Below are positions 21,450 through 31,600 of a stretch of DNA of 64,000 bases, piece after piece (within the stretch, counting starts at the first letter, position 1; every line of letters begins with the position of its first letter). The translations under genes were made by a program, and so were the position numbers. The DNA lies in the NCBI RefSeq assembly GCF_000731315.1, contig NZ_HG938353.1, forward strand, positions 4,092,001 to 4,156,000. Direction: 5' to 3'. The notes under the pieces were generated by a model. It was not told the DNA's origin. It worked only from the letters and a program-made list of their open reading frames with translations, and did no database searches. Origin of the DNA: Neorhizobium galegae bv. orientalis str. HAMBI 540. GTDB lineage: Bacteria > Pseudomonadota > Alphaproteobacteria > Rhizobiales > Rhizobiaceae.

Positions 21450-22265
21450 ATGAAACGGACAATCGAAAAACTGAAACATCGGCGGTATCGCCATCCATCC
21501 GGGCCGCCTTCGCCCCGATGGCTGCCTTATGCGCTGGTCACGATCAACCTGATCCTGATCGCCTTTTTCCTGCTCGATGCTCCGGTCGGCTCCTATGCCG
21601 CCCATACGCCCAACGTGCTTTTGCCGGTCGGCAAGGCGATCACCGATTTCGGCACGTCCGGCTGGATCCTTTTTGCGGCAGCGCTCCTCTTCTTCGAAGC
21701 GCTCGCCGTTATCCGGCTCGCACCGGGCCTGAAAGCCCGCTTTCAGGCGATGCTGGTCAGCCATGTCGCGGCTTATATCTTTGTGGCCGTTGCCGGTTCC
21801 GGCCTTCTCGTCAACCTGGTGAAGCGTATCATCGGACGCGCCCGGCCAGGGCTTTACGAGCAATGGGGTTTCCACGGCTTCAGCCCTTTTTCCGGCTCAC
21901 GGTTCGAAAGCTTCCCTTCCGGCCACGCAACCACGGTGGGCGCGTTCCTGATGGCGTTGGCGCTGCTCGCTCCGCGCTACCGCCTGTTCTTTCTGATCAT
22001 CAGCTTCTGGCTCGGTTTTTCGCGCGTCATCGTCGGAGCCCATTATCCGAGCGACGTCATTGCAGGCCTTTCCTTCGGCGCCTGGTTCTCGGTGATCATG
22101 GCAATCGTCTTTTCCCGTTACGGGCTGCTCTTCCGGCAGGAGCCAGACGGCTGGCCGGTTCTGCGCCGGGCAGTTCCCCTGCTGATACGTCCCGACTGGA
22201 AAAATACGCCCTTCCCGCCGCGCGGCATGCCGCCGAAGCGGGAGGCGGACGTAAAACAGCAATGA
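21450..22265 (+). CDS. PAP2 superfamily phosphatase, membrane protein
   Basis: Integral membrane phosphatase of about 271 residues. The three PAP2 motifs are present: KRIIGRARP, FPSGH and SRVIVGAHYPSD, which together form the phospho-transfer site facing the periplasm. About six hydrophobic segments surround them. Likely substrates are lipid phosphates (phosphatidate, undecaprenyl diphosphate or lipid A); none can be picked from sequence. The ATG at 21450 is preceded by CAGAGGCCG; ATGs at 21402 and 21327 are in frame but add low-complexity basic tails. Confidence 0.88.
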   Translation: MKRTIEKLKHRRYRHPSGPPSPRWLPYALVTINLILIAFFLLDAPVGSYAAHTPNVLLPVGKAITDFGTSGWILFAAALLFFEALAVIRLAPGLKARFQAMLVSHVAAYIFVAVAGSGLLVNLVKRIIGRARPGLYEQWGFHGFSPFSGSRFESFPSGHATTVGAFLMALALLAPRYRLFFLIISFWLGFSRVIVGAHYPSDVIAGLSFGAWFSVIMAIVFSRYGLLFRQEPDGWPVLRRAVPLLIRPDWKNTPFPPRGMPPKREADVKQQ

Positions 22266-22274
22266 TCCCCCATG

Positions 22275-22310
22275 AAAAAGCCCGGCGCAGTTGCCTGCGC
22301 CGGGCTTTTT
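22275..22310. terminator. bidirectional terminator between PAP2 and MFS genes
   Basis: AAAAAGCCCGGCGCAG and CTGCGCCGGGCTTTTT form a stem around a TTGC loop. A-run and T-run flank the stem, so it serves both convergent genes. Confidence 0.92.
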
Positions 22311-22339
22311 CATTTTAGCGGGGTTGCTGACGCAAACCC

Positions 22340-24223
22340 TTATTCCGCGTGGATATCGCGATCCTTGGTTTCCGGCAGGAAGAGCAGCCCGATCACCAGA
22401 GTGATGACTGCGAAAACGATCGGATACCAGAGGCCATAGTAGATATCGCCGGCGGCCGCGCTCATCGCGAAGGCCGTTGCCGGCAGAAGGCCGCCGAACC
22501 AGCCGTTACCAATGTGGTAAGGCAGCGACATGCCAGTATACCGGATGCGGGTCGGGAAGAGTTCGACCAGCAGGGCCGCGATCGGGCCGTAGACCATCGT
22601 CACGTAGATCACCAGGACGAACAGGACGGCGATCGTGCCGATCCAGTTCACCCGGGCCGGATCGGCCGTCATCGTGAACGCACCGCCCTTGGCGATCGTA
22701 TAGACCGGCATGTCGGTGACGCCCTTCGCTTCGTCTGCGGTGAGCAGCTTTTGGCTGACGAGGTCAGCCGCAGGAACGCTCGCTTTTTCGCCGCCGCGAA
22801 CGGAAGCGGCATTGAGAGCGAGCTCCGGATTGGCGGCAATGAAGGCATCGAGCTTGGAATCCGCTACCTTGATCGCACCGCGTGTCAGCGGATAGCCGGC
22901 ATCGTGAAGCGCGACGTTGATGCCCTTTTCAAAAGCCCTCTGCTTGGCCGCGGCATCGGCGCCGGCAGCAACCGAGTCAAAGCTGGTGACGCTCTTGCCG
23001 GCGATCTTCACCGTAGCCGGCTGACCGGTGGGACCTACGACAACTTCGTAAGGCACCGAGTTGCGGGTGAGGAACGACGTGGCGATATCGCAGGAGTTGG
23101 TGAACTTCGATGTACCGGTCGGGTTGAACTGGAATTTGCAGTCCGCGGGATCGGCCGTGACAGTCGCCTTGATCGTCGCCTGGGCTTCGGCAAGCGCCGG
23201 GTTCGCCATCGAGGTCATTGCCTTGAAGAGTGGGAAGTATGTGACCGCGGCAATCAGCAGGCCCGCCATGATGATCGGCTTGCGGCCGATCTTGTCGGAA
23301 AGACCACCGAAGATGACGAAGAACGGCGTGCCGAGGATCAGCGCGACGGCAACCATGATATTGGCAGACTGGAGATCCACCTTCAGCACGTTCTGCAGGA
23401 AGAACAGCGCGTAGAACTGACCACCGTACCAGACGACCGCCTGGCCCATCGTGGCTCCAAGAAGCGCGATGATGGCGATCTTGGCGTTGCGCCAAGTGCC
23501 GAAGGCTTCCGTCAGCGGAGCCTTGGAACCCTTGCCCTCCGCCTTCATCTTCTGGAACGCCGGGGATTCGTTCATCTTCAGGCGGATCCAGACGGAAACG
23601 CCAAGCAAGATGACCGAGACGAGGAATGGAATGCGCCAACCCCATGCCGCGAACGCGGTGGCACCCATGAGCCATTGGACGAGCACGATGACGATCAGCG
23701 ACAGGAAAAGACCGAGCGTTGCAGTCGTCTGGATCCATGAGGTGAAATAGCCACGCCGCCCGTGCGGCGCATGTTCGGCCACGTAAGTCGCGGCACCGCC
23801 ATACTCACCGCCGAGCGCGAGGCCCTGCAAGAGACGCAAGGCGATCAAGATGATCGGGGCGGCGATGCCGATCGTCGCGGCACCCGGCAAGACGCCAACC
23901 AGGAAGGTCGACATGCCCATGATCACGATCGTCATGAGGAAGGTGTATTTGCGGCCGACCAAGTCGCCCAACCGGCCGAACACAAGTGCGCCGAAGGGGC
24001 GGACCAGGAAGCCCGCAGCGAACGCGAGCAACGTGAAGATGTTACGCGTTGCTTCCGGATATTGGGTGAAAAAGGTCGCGCCGATATAGGTGGCGAGTGA
24101 ACCATAGAGATAGAAATCGTACCATTCGAATACGGTGCCGAGCGAAGAAGCGAAGATGACTTTCTTCTCCTCCCGCGTCATCGGTCCGGCCTTCGCACCG
24201 ACCCCCGTTGCGACATTTGCCAT
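22340..24223 (-). CDS. MFS transporter, metabolite:H+ symporter type, with large periplasmic insert
   Basis: A 627-residue major facilitator protein of the MHS group (ShiA/ProP-like). The N-terminal half has SSLGTVFEWYDFYLYG and the loop 2-3 motif GRLGDLVGRKYTF, then LQGLALGGEYGGAATYVAEHAP in TM4-5. The second-half repeat GGLSDKIGRKPII is at about residues 310-322. After TM9 (MAGLLIAAVTYFPLFKAM) there is an insert of some 180 hydrophilic residues before TM10 (WIGTIAVLFVLVIYVTMVYG). By topology it lies in the periplasm and it carries two Cys (ADCKF and SCDIA). Substrate is not identifiable. Confidence 0.88.
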   Translation of the reverse strand: MANVATGVGAKAGPMTREEKKVIFASSLGTVFEWYDFYLYGSLATYIGATFFTQYPEATRNIFTLLAFAAGFLVRPFGALVFGRLGDLVGRKYTFLMTIVIMGMSTFLVGVLPGAATIGIAAPIILIALRLLQGLALGGEYGGAATYVAEHAPHGRRGYFTSWIQTTATLGLFLSLIVIVLVQWLMGATAFAAWGWRIPFLVSVILLGVSVWIRLKMNESPAFQKMKAEGKGSKAPLTEAFGTWRNAKIAIIALLGATMGQAVVWYGGQFYALFFLQNVLKVDLQSANIMVAVALILGTPFFVIFGGLSDKIGRKPIIMAGLLIAAVTYFPLFKAMTSMANPALAEAQATIKATVTADPADCKFQFNPTGTSKFTNSCDIATSFLTRNSVPYEVVVGPTGQPATVKIAGKSVTSFDSVAAGADAAAKQRAFEKGINVALHDAGYPLTRGAIKVADSKLDAFIAANPELALNAASVRGGEKASVPAADLVSQKLLTADEAKGVTDMPVYTIAKGGAFTMTADPARVNWIGTIAVLFVLVIYVTMVYGPIAALLVELFPTRIRYTGMSLPYHIGNGWFGGLLPATAFAMSAAAGDIYYGLWYPIVFAVITLVIGLLFLPETKDRDIHAE

Positions 24224-24494
24224 TATCGTCCTCCCTCAAGATAAAACTCGCATGCCGACTCCGGGCCCGTTCCTCCTGGGCTTGGGACCGGCGACGCATT
24301 GTCGCAGATTGACAGAATTCAAGGCTCAAGAAGAGGGATGCTTTGGGATTATGACTTTCGTCTAATATCGCGCCTGCCGTGCACCACGGATGCCGCGGCG
24401 CGGTATGAGGCGATGCAGCGCAGCATTCGGGTTAGCATCGCTTGACTCGTTCCAAAAATCTTCTAAACACCTTCGCGAACGGGAAGACACCCAC
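24224..24494 (+). promoter_or_regulatory. intergenic region upstream of asd with possible sigma-70 promoter
   Basis: The gap between the divergent MFS gene and asd runs to 24723. CTTGAC at 24441-24446, a 17-base spacer and TAAACA at 24464-24469 make a weak rhizobial-type promoter that would start a transcript near 24476, just before the candidate leader peptide. The -10 match is poor. Nothing else convincing is seen between 24224 and 24440. Confidence 0.35.
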
Positions 24495-24614
24495 ATGCGC
24501 GCCTGCGAATTCGACATCGCTGCCTCCGCACTGCCGGCTATCCAAGCTGCGCAGCGGGTGTGTTTTTCCGCTTTCTTCAAAACCAAGGCCAAAACGACGA
24601 CGAAAACCGTCTGA
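24495..24614 (+). CDS. candidate Thr/Lys-rich leader peptide upstream of asd
   Basis: A 39-residue reading frame whose end reads FFKTKAKTTTKTV: four Lys and five Thr codons in the last twelve residues, then TGA. The next gene, asd, makes the shared precursor of threonine, lysine and methionine. Clustered codons for pathway end-products just before a stop are the hallmark of ribosome-mediated attenuation peptides. GGGAAG lies about 9 bases before the ATG. Against it: the peptide is long for a leader, and no clear terminator with a T-run follows. It may be chance. Confidence 0.35.
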   Translation: MRACEFDIAASALPAIQAAQRVCFSAFFKTKAKTTTKTV

Positions 24615-24634
24615 CGTCTCTGGCCGCCGCTCTC

Positions 24635-24652
24635 TCCCCGGATGGCCGGGGA
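24635..24652 (+). other. hairpin between leader frame and asd
   Basis: TCCCCGG-ATGG-CCGGGGA forms a 7-bp perfect stem 20 bases after the leader-frame stop and 71 bases before the asd start. No T-run follows, so it is not a standard terminator. It could pause RNA polymerase or ribosomes. Confidence 0.5.
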
Positions 24653-24723
24653 CAAGGAATTCCGCGAATTCAACCGCGGCTTCCCCCTCACCGATCGAGG
24701 AGAGACAGAAAGAGAGCAAAAAA

Positions 24724-25758
24724 ATGGGTTTCAAGATCGCAGTCGCCGGTGCAACCGGCAATGTCGGCAGGGAAATGCTGACGATCCTTTCCGAACGCGG
24801 TTTCCCGGTTGACGAGGTGGTGGCACTGGCGTCCTCCCGTAGCCAAGGCACGGAAGTTTCGTTCGGCGACCGGACGCTGAAGGTTTCCAACCTCGAAAAC
24901 TACGATTTTTCCGATACCGACATCTGCCTGATGTCGGCCGGCGGCGAGATCTCCAAGAAGTGGTCGCCGAAGATCGGCGCACAGGGCTGCGTCGTCATCG
25001 ATAACTCTTCCGCCTGGCGTTACGACCAGGACGTTCCGTTGATCGTCCCGGAAGTGAACCCGGATGCGATCTCCGGTTTTACCAAGCGCAACATCATCGC
25101 CAATCCGAACTGCTCGACCGCGCAGCTCGTCGTCGCCCTGAAGCCGCTGCACGACTTCGCCAAGATCAAGCGTGTCGTCGTCTCGACCTATCAGTCGGTT
25201 TCCGGCGCCGGCAAGGAAGGCATGGACGAACTCTTCACCCAGACCCGCGCCGTCTTCGTCGCGGATCCGGTCGAATCCAAGAAGTTCACCAAGCGCATCG
25301 CCTTCAACGTCATCCCGCATATCGATAGCTTCATGGAAGACGGATATACGAAGGAAGAATGGAAGGTTCTCGCCGAGACCAAGAAGATCCTCGATCCGAA
25401 GATCAGAGTGACCTGCACTGCCGTGCGCGTTCCGGTCTTCATCGGTCATTCGGAAGCGGTCAATATCGAATTCGAAAACGAGATTACCGCCGACCAGGCC
25501 CGCGACATTCTCCGCGAAGCACCGGGTTGCCTCGTCATCGACAAGCACGAGGATGGCGGCTACATCACGCCTTACGAATGCGCCGGTGAGGATGCCACCT
25601 ACATTTCCCGTATCCGCGAGGATGCGACGGTGGAAAACGGCCTCAACATCTGGGTCGTTTCCGACAACCTGCGCAAGGGCGCAGCGCTCAACGCCATCCA
25701 GATCGCCGAGTTGCTTGTCAATCGCGGCCTGATCAAGCCGCGCAAGGTCGCTGCCTGA
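24724..25758 (+). CDS. asd: aspartate-semialdehyde dehydrogenase
   Basis: Reduces aspartyl phosphate to aspartate semialdehyde, the branch point to lysine/diaminopimelate, threonine and methionine. The 344-residue protein has the NADP-binding start KIAVAGATGNVGREML, the catalytic Cys130 in NPNCSTAQ, and QSVSGAGKEGMDEL. The long purine-rich leader GAGGAGAGACAGAAAGAGAGC precedes the ATG at 24724. The gene stands alone, with a clear terminator behind it. Confidence 0.97.
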   Translation: MGFKIAVAGATGNVGREMLTILSERGFPVDEVVALASSRSQGTEVSFGDRTLKVSNLENYDFSDTDICLMSAGGEISKKWSPKIGAQGCVVIDNSSAWRYDQDVPLIVPEVNPDAISGFTKRNIIANPNCSTAQLVVALKPLHDFAKIKRVVVSTYQSVSGAGKEGMDELFTQTRAVFVADPVESKKFTKRIAFNVIPHIDSFMEDGYTKEEWKVLAETKKILDPKIRVTCTAVRVPVFIGHSEAVNIEFENEITADQARDILREAPGCLVIDKHEDGGYITPYECAGEDATYISRIREDATVENGLNIWVVSDNLRKGAALNAIQIAELLVNRGLIKPRKVAA

Positions 25759-25791
25759 GAGATAATAAATTTATTAAGCATGTTCCGATAG

Positions 25792-25818
25792 AAACCCCGT
25801 CAGAAATGGCGGGGTTTT
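25792..25818 (+). terminator. rho-independent terminator of asd
   Basis: AACCCCG and CGGGGTT pair around an ~11-base loop and are followed by TTTTTC, 33 bases after the asd stop. Confidence 0.88.
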
Positions 25819-25961
25819 TCTTTCGAATCACCCATATCACGAACTATTCATGAACGGGTGAGTTGCGATTGTTTGCAACCGCCGCCATAAGGCCGAAACA
25901 AAACACATTATCCGGACGCTTCTGGCACAGCGATCCGGTTCTCGGGGACGGGTTTGACCGC

Positions 25962-26774
25962 ATGAAGAAGATTTTGCTGGCAGGATTGATCGCAACCGGT
26001 TTTATGACCGCCACCCCGGCGCTTGCCGCGCTCCAATGCGGCAACGATTCATCCGGCTTCGCCCGCTGGGTCGAGGAATTCAAGCGGGTTGCGCCCTCGA
26101 ACGGCGTCAATCCTTCGGTCGTCGAAAAGGCTTTTTCGAGCGTCTCCTACAATCGTCCGACCATCAGTGCCGACCGCGGCCAGAAAAGCTTCAAACTCTC
26201 GTTCGACGACTTCATGAAGAAGCGCGGCGGGGCTGCCATCATCTCCCGCGGCAAAGGCATGAAGTCCGGCAATGCCTCGCTGTTTGCGCAGATCGAGCGC
26301 CGCTTCGGCGTGCCGGCCGGCCCTATCATCGCTATCTGGGGCATGGAAACCGGCTTCGGCAGCTTTATGGGCGATCAGCATACGCTTTCCGCTGTCGCGA
26401 CGCTCGCTTACGATTGCCGCCGCTCCGCCTATTTCACCGAGCAGCTCTATGCGGCGCTTGAGCTGGTCGGCCGAGGTGATCTGAGCGTCACCGCCCGTGG
26501 CGCTGCCCACGGCGAAATCGGCCAGACCCAGTTCCTGCCGCTGAACGTTGTCCGCTACGGAGCCGACGGCGACGGCGACGGCCATATCGACATGGTCCGT
26601 TCGCGTGCCGATGCGCTTGCCTCGACCGCCAACTTCCTCAAGGGACACGGCTGGAGAGCCGGTGCCGGTTACCAGCCGGGTCAGCCGAACTTCGTTGCTA
26701 TCCAGGGCTGGAACGCCGCAACCGTCTATCAGCAGGCGATCGCCTATATGGGCGCGCAGATCGACGGCCAATAA
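25962..26774 (+). CDS. lytic murein transglycosylase, MltB/SLT_2 family
   Basis: Exported peptidoglycan-cleaving enzyme of 270 residues. The signal peptide KKILLAGLIATGFMTATPALA is followed by the SLT_2 domain: FERIFGV-like FAQIERRFGVPAGPIIAIWGMETGFG holds the catalytic Glu (GMETGFG), and GEIGQTQFLPLNVVRYGAD and FLKGHGWR are family segments. I chose the ATG at 25962 because it begins the signal peptide; the in-frame upstream start adds 33 residues without a plausible export signal. No C-terminal peptidoglycan-binding domain is present. Confidence 0.92.
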   Translation: MKKILLAGLIATGFMTATPALAALQCGNDSSGFARWVEEFKRVAPSNGVNPSVVEKAFSSVSYNRPTISADRGQKSFKLSFDDFMKKRGGAAIISRGKGMKSGNASLFAQIERRFGVPAGPIIAIWGMETGFGSFMGDQHTLSAVATLAYDCRRSAYFTEQLYAALELVGRGDLSVTARGAAHGEIGQTQFLPLNVVRYGADGDGDGHIDMVRSRADALASTANFLKGHGWRAGAGYQPGQPNFVAIQGWNAATVYQQAIAYMGAQIDGQ

Positions 26775-26811
26775 GCCCGCCGGCCGTGAAGTTTCGCTTC
26801 ACCTGAAAATT

Positions 26812-27486
26812 TCAGGCCGACGCTTGTTCGGCCTGGACGGGCAGTTCGGTAAGGTCGGGACGGACGAAGTCGCCCTTGCTGTCCATAATCCACAATTCGC
26901 CGCTCGAGATATCGAACCAGGCGCCGTGAACGCTGAGTTCGCCTTTCTCTCCGCGTTTCTTGACGAACGGGAACGTCTCCAGGTTGGCGATCGAATTGCG
27001 GATCGACACCCGTTCCAGCGCCGTCTGCCGCTCAGCCTGGGTCATGAACTCGTTGCTCTGGATCTGTTCGGCGGCCGGTTTGACCAGCGCCATCCAGCGG
27101 CCGATGAAATCGCCGGGAGAAAGCGGCGACATGCTCGGATCCAGCGCCGCCCGGATACCGCCGCAACGGCCGTGACCCATCACCACGATATTGTCGATCT
27201 CCAAAACCTCGACCGCATATTCCAACGCCGCCGAAGTGGCATGGAACTGGCCGTCCGGTTCAAAAGGCGGGACCATGTTGGCGACGTTGCGGACGACGAA
27301 GAGTTCGCCCGGACCGCAGTCGAAAATGGTTTCCGGCGCGGCACGGGAATCGCAACAGGCGATGAGAAGGGTGTGGGGGTTCTGCCCGGTCTCCGCCAAC
27401 ACGCGGTAGCGCTCGCGTTCATCGCTATAGCGCCCGCTCATGAAGTTGCGGTAGCCCGCCAGAAGTTTGGCTGGAAAGTCCGTCAT
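26812..27486 (-). CDS. beta-class carbonic anhydrase
   Basis: Zinc enzyme that interconverts CO2 and bicarbonate. The 224-residue protein has the beta-class zinc and catalytic residues CCDSR (Cys, Asp-Arg dyad) and HGRCGG (His, Cys), with SSAALEYAV-like HATSAALEYAVEVL between. The start at 27486 (MTDFPAKLL) matches the family; a 12-residue upstream extension is Arg-rich and unlikely. It converges with the transglycosylase gene; two short inverted repeats lie in the 37-base gap. Confidence 0.95.
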   Translation of the reverse strand: MTDFPAKLLAGYRNFMSGRYSDERERYRVLAETGQNPHTLLIACCDSRAAPETIFDCGPGELFVVRNVANMVPPFEPDGQFHATSAALEYAVEVLEIDNIVVMGHGRCGGIRAALDPSMSPLSPGDFIGRWMALVKPAAEQIQSNEFMTQAERQTALERVSIRNSIANLETFPFVKKRGEKGELSVHGAWFDISSGELWIMDSKGDFVRPDLTELPVQAEQASA

Positions 27487-27556
27487 GGAACAACGATTAT
27501 AGCGCCGCCGAGCGAAGATCAACGGCCATTGTGCATCTGCGAACTTCCGATGCCGA

Positions 27557-28429
27557 TTACCGCTTGGTGCGCTGCAACGGATGCATGAGCCGGCGCATCT
27601 GGACCATCGCCATGGGAGTGGAGAGGCTGGACGCGTCGGTCTCCAGTGTCAGCTCGTCGCCGCCGCGCTTGGCCGTGCGCGCCAAGACCTCGAAAACGCT
27701 CGCAGTAGCCAGCTGCAGCGCCTTCTCCTCGTCCATGCCGGCAAGGATTCGCCCCAGGAACAGGGCGCCCAACAGGTCCCCCAACCCGTTCGGCGGATTG
27801 TCGATCAGCCGGTGTTCGGCAAGCAGCGCATGTTTGCCGGTCAGATAGAGATTGCCGGTACCGCCCGCCATCATCGGCACGGCCGAAGTCACCAGGATGC
27901 GCGGCGGCCCGAGCGCGATTGCGGCATCCATGATATCGTTGTTGGTTTCAAGCGGCGCGCCGGAAAGCCAGGCGAGTTCGTAGCGGTTCGGGGTGGCGAT
28001 CGTTGCCAGCGGAATGAGTTCGTCGCGGATCGCTTCTGCCGTCGGCTGCGGGATATAGAGACCGCCGAGATCGCCCATGACGGGATCGCAGACATAGAGA
28101 AGGTCCGGATTCTTCTCCTTGAGCGCCCGGACAAGCCGCGCCACCGAACGCGGCTGGGCGGCATTGCCGAAATAACCGGTCAGCACCGCCTTCACTTCTC
28201 CCAGCCATGGCGCGCGAATAAGATCGTCTATAGCCTTGTCGAAATCTGATTCGGGAAAGGTCAGCATTGTAGAAGGCCCATGACCGGGATGCCAGGGGAG
28301 GACGACGGTCGGCATTGCCCAGACGGGAAATCCAAGCGTCTCGAGCGCGAAGACGGCGGCACGATTGCCGACCGAGCCGCGCACGACATGGCTGGAGATG
28401 ACGAGGACGGCACTGCGGGTATCCTGCAT
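27557..28429 (-). CDS. pdxY: pyridoxal kinase PdxY
   Basis: Ribokinase-fold kinase of the B6 salvage pathway. The 290-residue protein begins SAVLVISSHVVRGSVGNRAAVFALE, contains the VLPWHPGHG segment near residue 45 that replaces the usual lid strand, YVCDPVMGD, and the anion-hole motif NGLGDLLGALFLGR. The Gly-Leu-Gly-Asp replaces the more common GTGD. It is divergent from gdhB with a 174-base gap that must hold both promoters. Confidence 0.9.
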   Translation of the reverse strand: MQDTRSAVLVISSHVVRGSVGNRAAVFALETLGFPVWAMPTVVLPWHPGHGPSTMLTFPESDFDKAIDDLIRAPWLGEVKAVLTGYFGNAAQPRSVARLVRALKEKNPDLLYVCDPVMGDLGGLYIPQPTAEAIRDELIPLATIATPNRYELAWLSGAPLETNNDIMDAAIALGPPRILVTSAVPMMAGGTGNLYLTGKHALLAEHRLIDNPPNGLGDLLGALFLGRILAGMDEEKALQLATASVFEVLARTAKRGGDELTLETDASSLSTPMAMVQMRRLMHPLQRTKR

Positions 28430-28603
28430 GAGACTGACTTCCGGCTACGATGGCCCTGTTGATCGTTTCTTCGTCGCCGCATGTCAACAAGGCTTCACGG
28501 AAGAATGAAACGTGTAGTGTCGCTTGACATGGATCAGCCACGTTGCCGCGTGATGACACAAAGCTAATTTATTCCGTCCGGGCACGGAAAAGGGGAGAGG
28601 GAC

Positions 28604-31600
28604 ATGGCCGTCAGGCAGAATCCGAAACGGGAAAAACAGATCGAAAGCGCACGCAAGATCGTTGCTGCGAGCAAGGGGCCGCATCTCGACCCGCTCATCC
28701 TGTTCGCCCGGGCCAGCACTGACGACCTCGAAAGCTATACGCCGGAAATGCTGGCGCTTTCCGCCAATCATGCAGCCGAGCGGCTGATGGCCTGGACCCG
28801 GATTCGGGCCGACATCACGGTCGAGCCGATCGCCGGCGTCGCGCCGGACGGAATTCCGGTTTCGGTGCTGACCGTCGTCGATCGCAACATGCCCTTCTTG
28901 TTCGACTCGGTCATGGGCGAGGTGACCGCGACCCACCGCGATCTTACCATGGCGGTCCATCCGATCCTGGTCGTCGAGCCCGGCAAGGACCCGGCGCTCC
29001 GCTCCAACGAACAGCCCAGCAACCCTGCTCATCACGTAAGCCTTATCCAGATCCATCTGTCGCCGCTCAACGAGGAACAGGCCGCTTCGCTGACCGAGCG
29101 CATCCGTTACATCCTCGACCAGGTGCATCTGTCGATCACCGACTGGGGCTCGATGCTGGAAGTCCTCGACGGCGCCGCCAAGCAGCTCAACAATTCGGCA
29201 AGTCGCCGCAAGGCCGATCGCGACGAGGCGCTCGCCTTCCTGGATTGGCTGCGCGACGACAACTTCACCTTCCTTGGCATGCGCGAATACGTCTATTCCG
29301 GCAAGGGCACGGAGGCCAAGGTCGAACGCGGCAAGGGCCGCGGTCTCGGCATTCTCTCCGATCCGGATGTGCTGGTGCTGCGCCAGGGCAAGGACGCGGT
29401 GACGACCACGCCGGAAATTCTGGAATTCCTCGACGGACCCGATTTCCTGATCATCACCAAAGCCAATGTGAAATCGGTGGTGCATCGCCGCGCCTATATG
29501 GATTATGTCGGCGTCAAGCGCTTCGACGAAAAGGGCGAAGTTGTCGGTGAACTTCGTGTCGTCGGCCTTTTCACGGCAACCGCCTATACCCACTCGGTCC
29601 GCGACATTCCTCTCCTGCGCGCCAAGACCGGCCGGGTCGAGGAGCAGTTCGGCTTCGACCCCGACAGCCATTCCGGCCGCATGCTGGAAAACACGCTCGA
29701 ATCCTATCCTCGCGACGACCTCTTCCAGATCGATGTCGATCTGCTGGCCCGCTTCTGCGAGCAGATCATGGAACTGAACGAGCGTCCGCGCGTCCGGGTC
29801 CTGCCGCGCATCGACCATTTCGACCGTTTCGTCTCGGTGATCGTCTACGTGCCTCGCGAGGACTACAATTCCCTGGTCCGCGAGAAGGTCGGCGATTACC
29901 TGACCAAGGTCTATGACGGCCACGTCTCCGCCTATTATCCGGCTTTCCCGGAGGGTGGCGTTGCCCGCGTCCACATGATCATCGGCCGGCGCGGCGGCAA
30001 GACCCCGAGGATCGCGCAAGGCAAGCTCGAGGAAGCGATCCGGCTCATTGCTACCCCCTGGGAGGACCGCTTCGCAGCACTTGCGGAGGAGGGGCCGCGG
30101 CTCTCCGTCACCCAGGCCTTCCAGGAAGCCTTCTCGCCCGAGGAAACCTTCGCCGACCTGCCCGACATCGCCGCTTGCGCCGCCGGCGAGACGATCCGCA
30201 TCGCCTTCTATCGCCGCCCCGGCGACGCCGCCAACACCGTGTCGCTGAAGATCTTCCACAAGGACCGGCATCTGTCGCTTTCCCGCCGGGTGCCGCTTCT
30301 CGAAAATCTCGGTTTCCACGCCGTCAGCGAGCAGACGTTCGAAATCCAGGTGGGGCCGGAAAACGACCGCAGCCAAGTCGTCCTCCACGACATGGAGCTG
30401 CAGCTCGGCGACGGGCGTGAGGTCGACCTGTCCCGCGAAGGCCTGTTGCTGGAAGAGGCCTTCCTCTCCGCCTTCGAAGGCCTGATCGATAATGACGGCT
30501 TCAACCGGCTTGTTCTGCTGGCCGGCCTGTCGGCTCGCGAAGTCACGGTGCTGCGCGCATACTCGCGTTATCTGCGCCAGACCGGCATCGTTTATTCGCA
30601 GGCCTATATCGGCGATACGCTGGTGAAATATCCGGCCATTTCCGCTGGCATCTTCCGGCTCTTCCGCGACGGCTTCGATCCGAAGATTGCCGAAAAGGCC
30701 CGCATCAAGAAACTCACCGACCACCACGCCGAGATCGAGGAAGCGCTCGGCAACGTGCCCAACCTCGACGAGGACCGCACGCTTCGTCGTTTCGTCAATG
30801 CGGTCGATGCCACGCTCAGGACCAACTACTTCCAGCGCGACGCCAATGGCGCTCCGTACCGGATGTTCGCCTTCAAGCTCGATCCGAAGCTGCTGGACGG
30901 CCTGCCGGAACCCCGGCCCTTCCGTGAAATCTTCGTCTACGGCACCGAGGTCGAAGGCGTGCATCTGCGCTTCGGCAAGGTCGCCCGCGGCGGGCTGCGC
31001 TGGTCGGACCGCGGCGAGGATTACCGCACCGAAATCCTCGGCCTCGTGAAGGCACAGCAGGTCAAGAATGCCGTCATCGTGCCGGTCGGCGCCAAAGGCG
31101 GCTTCTTCCCGAAGATGCTGCCCCCGGCAAGCGCGCGTGACGCGTTCTTCAATGCCGGCCGAGAAGCCTACAAGACCTTCATCCGCACCCTTTTGTCGAT
31201 CACCGACAATATCGTCGGCGCCGACATCGTCGGACCGCCGGATACAATCCGCCTCGATGGCGACGACCCCTATTTCGTGGTTGCCGCCGACAAGGGTACG
31301 GCGACCTTCTCCGATACCGCCAACGGCCTGGCGCAGGAAGCCGGCTTTTGGCTGGACGATGCCTTCGCCTCCGGCGGTTCGGTCGGTTACGACCACAAGA
31401 AGATGGGCATCACCGCTCGCGGCGCCTGGGAAGCCGTGAAACGGCATTTCCGCGAGAAAGATATCGACATCCAGACGACGCCGTTCACGGTCGCCGGGGT
31501 CGGCGACATGTCCGGCGACGTCTTCGGCAACGGCATGCTGCTGTCGCGCAAGATCCGGCTCATCGCCGCCTTCGACCACCGTGATATCGTTATCGATCCA

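Noticed and set aside
26786..26815. Two short inverted repeats between the transglycosylase and carbonic anhydrase genes as a terminator
   Set aside because: Stems are only 6 bp, there is no T-run, and the second one runs into the carbonic anhydrase stop region.
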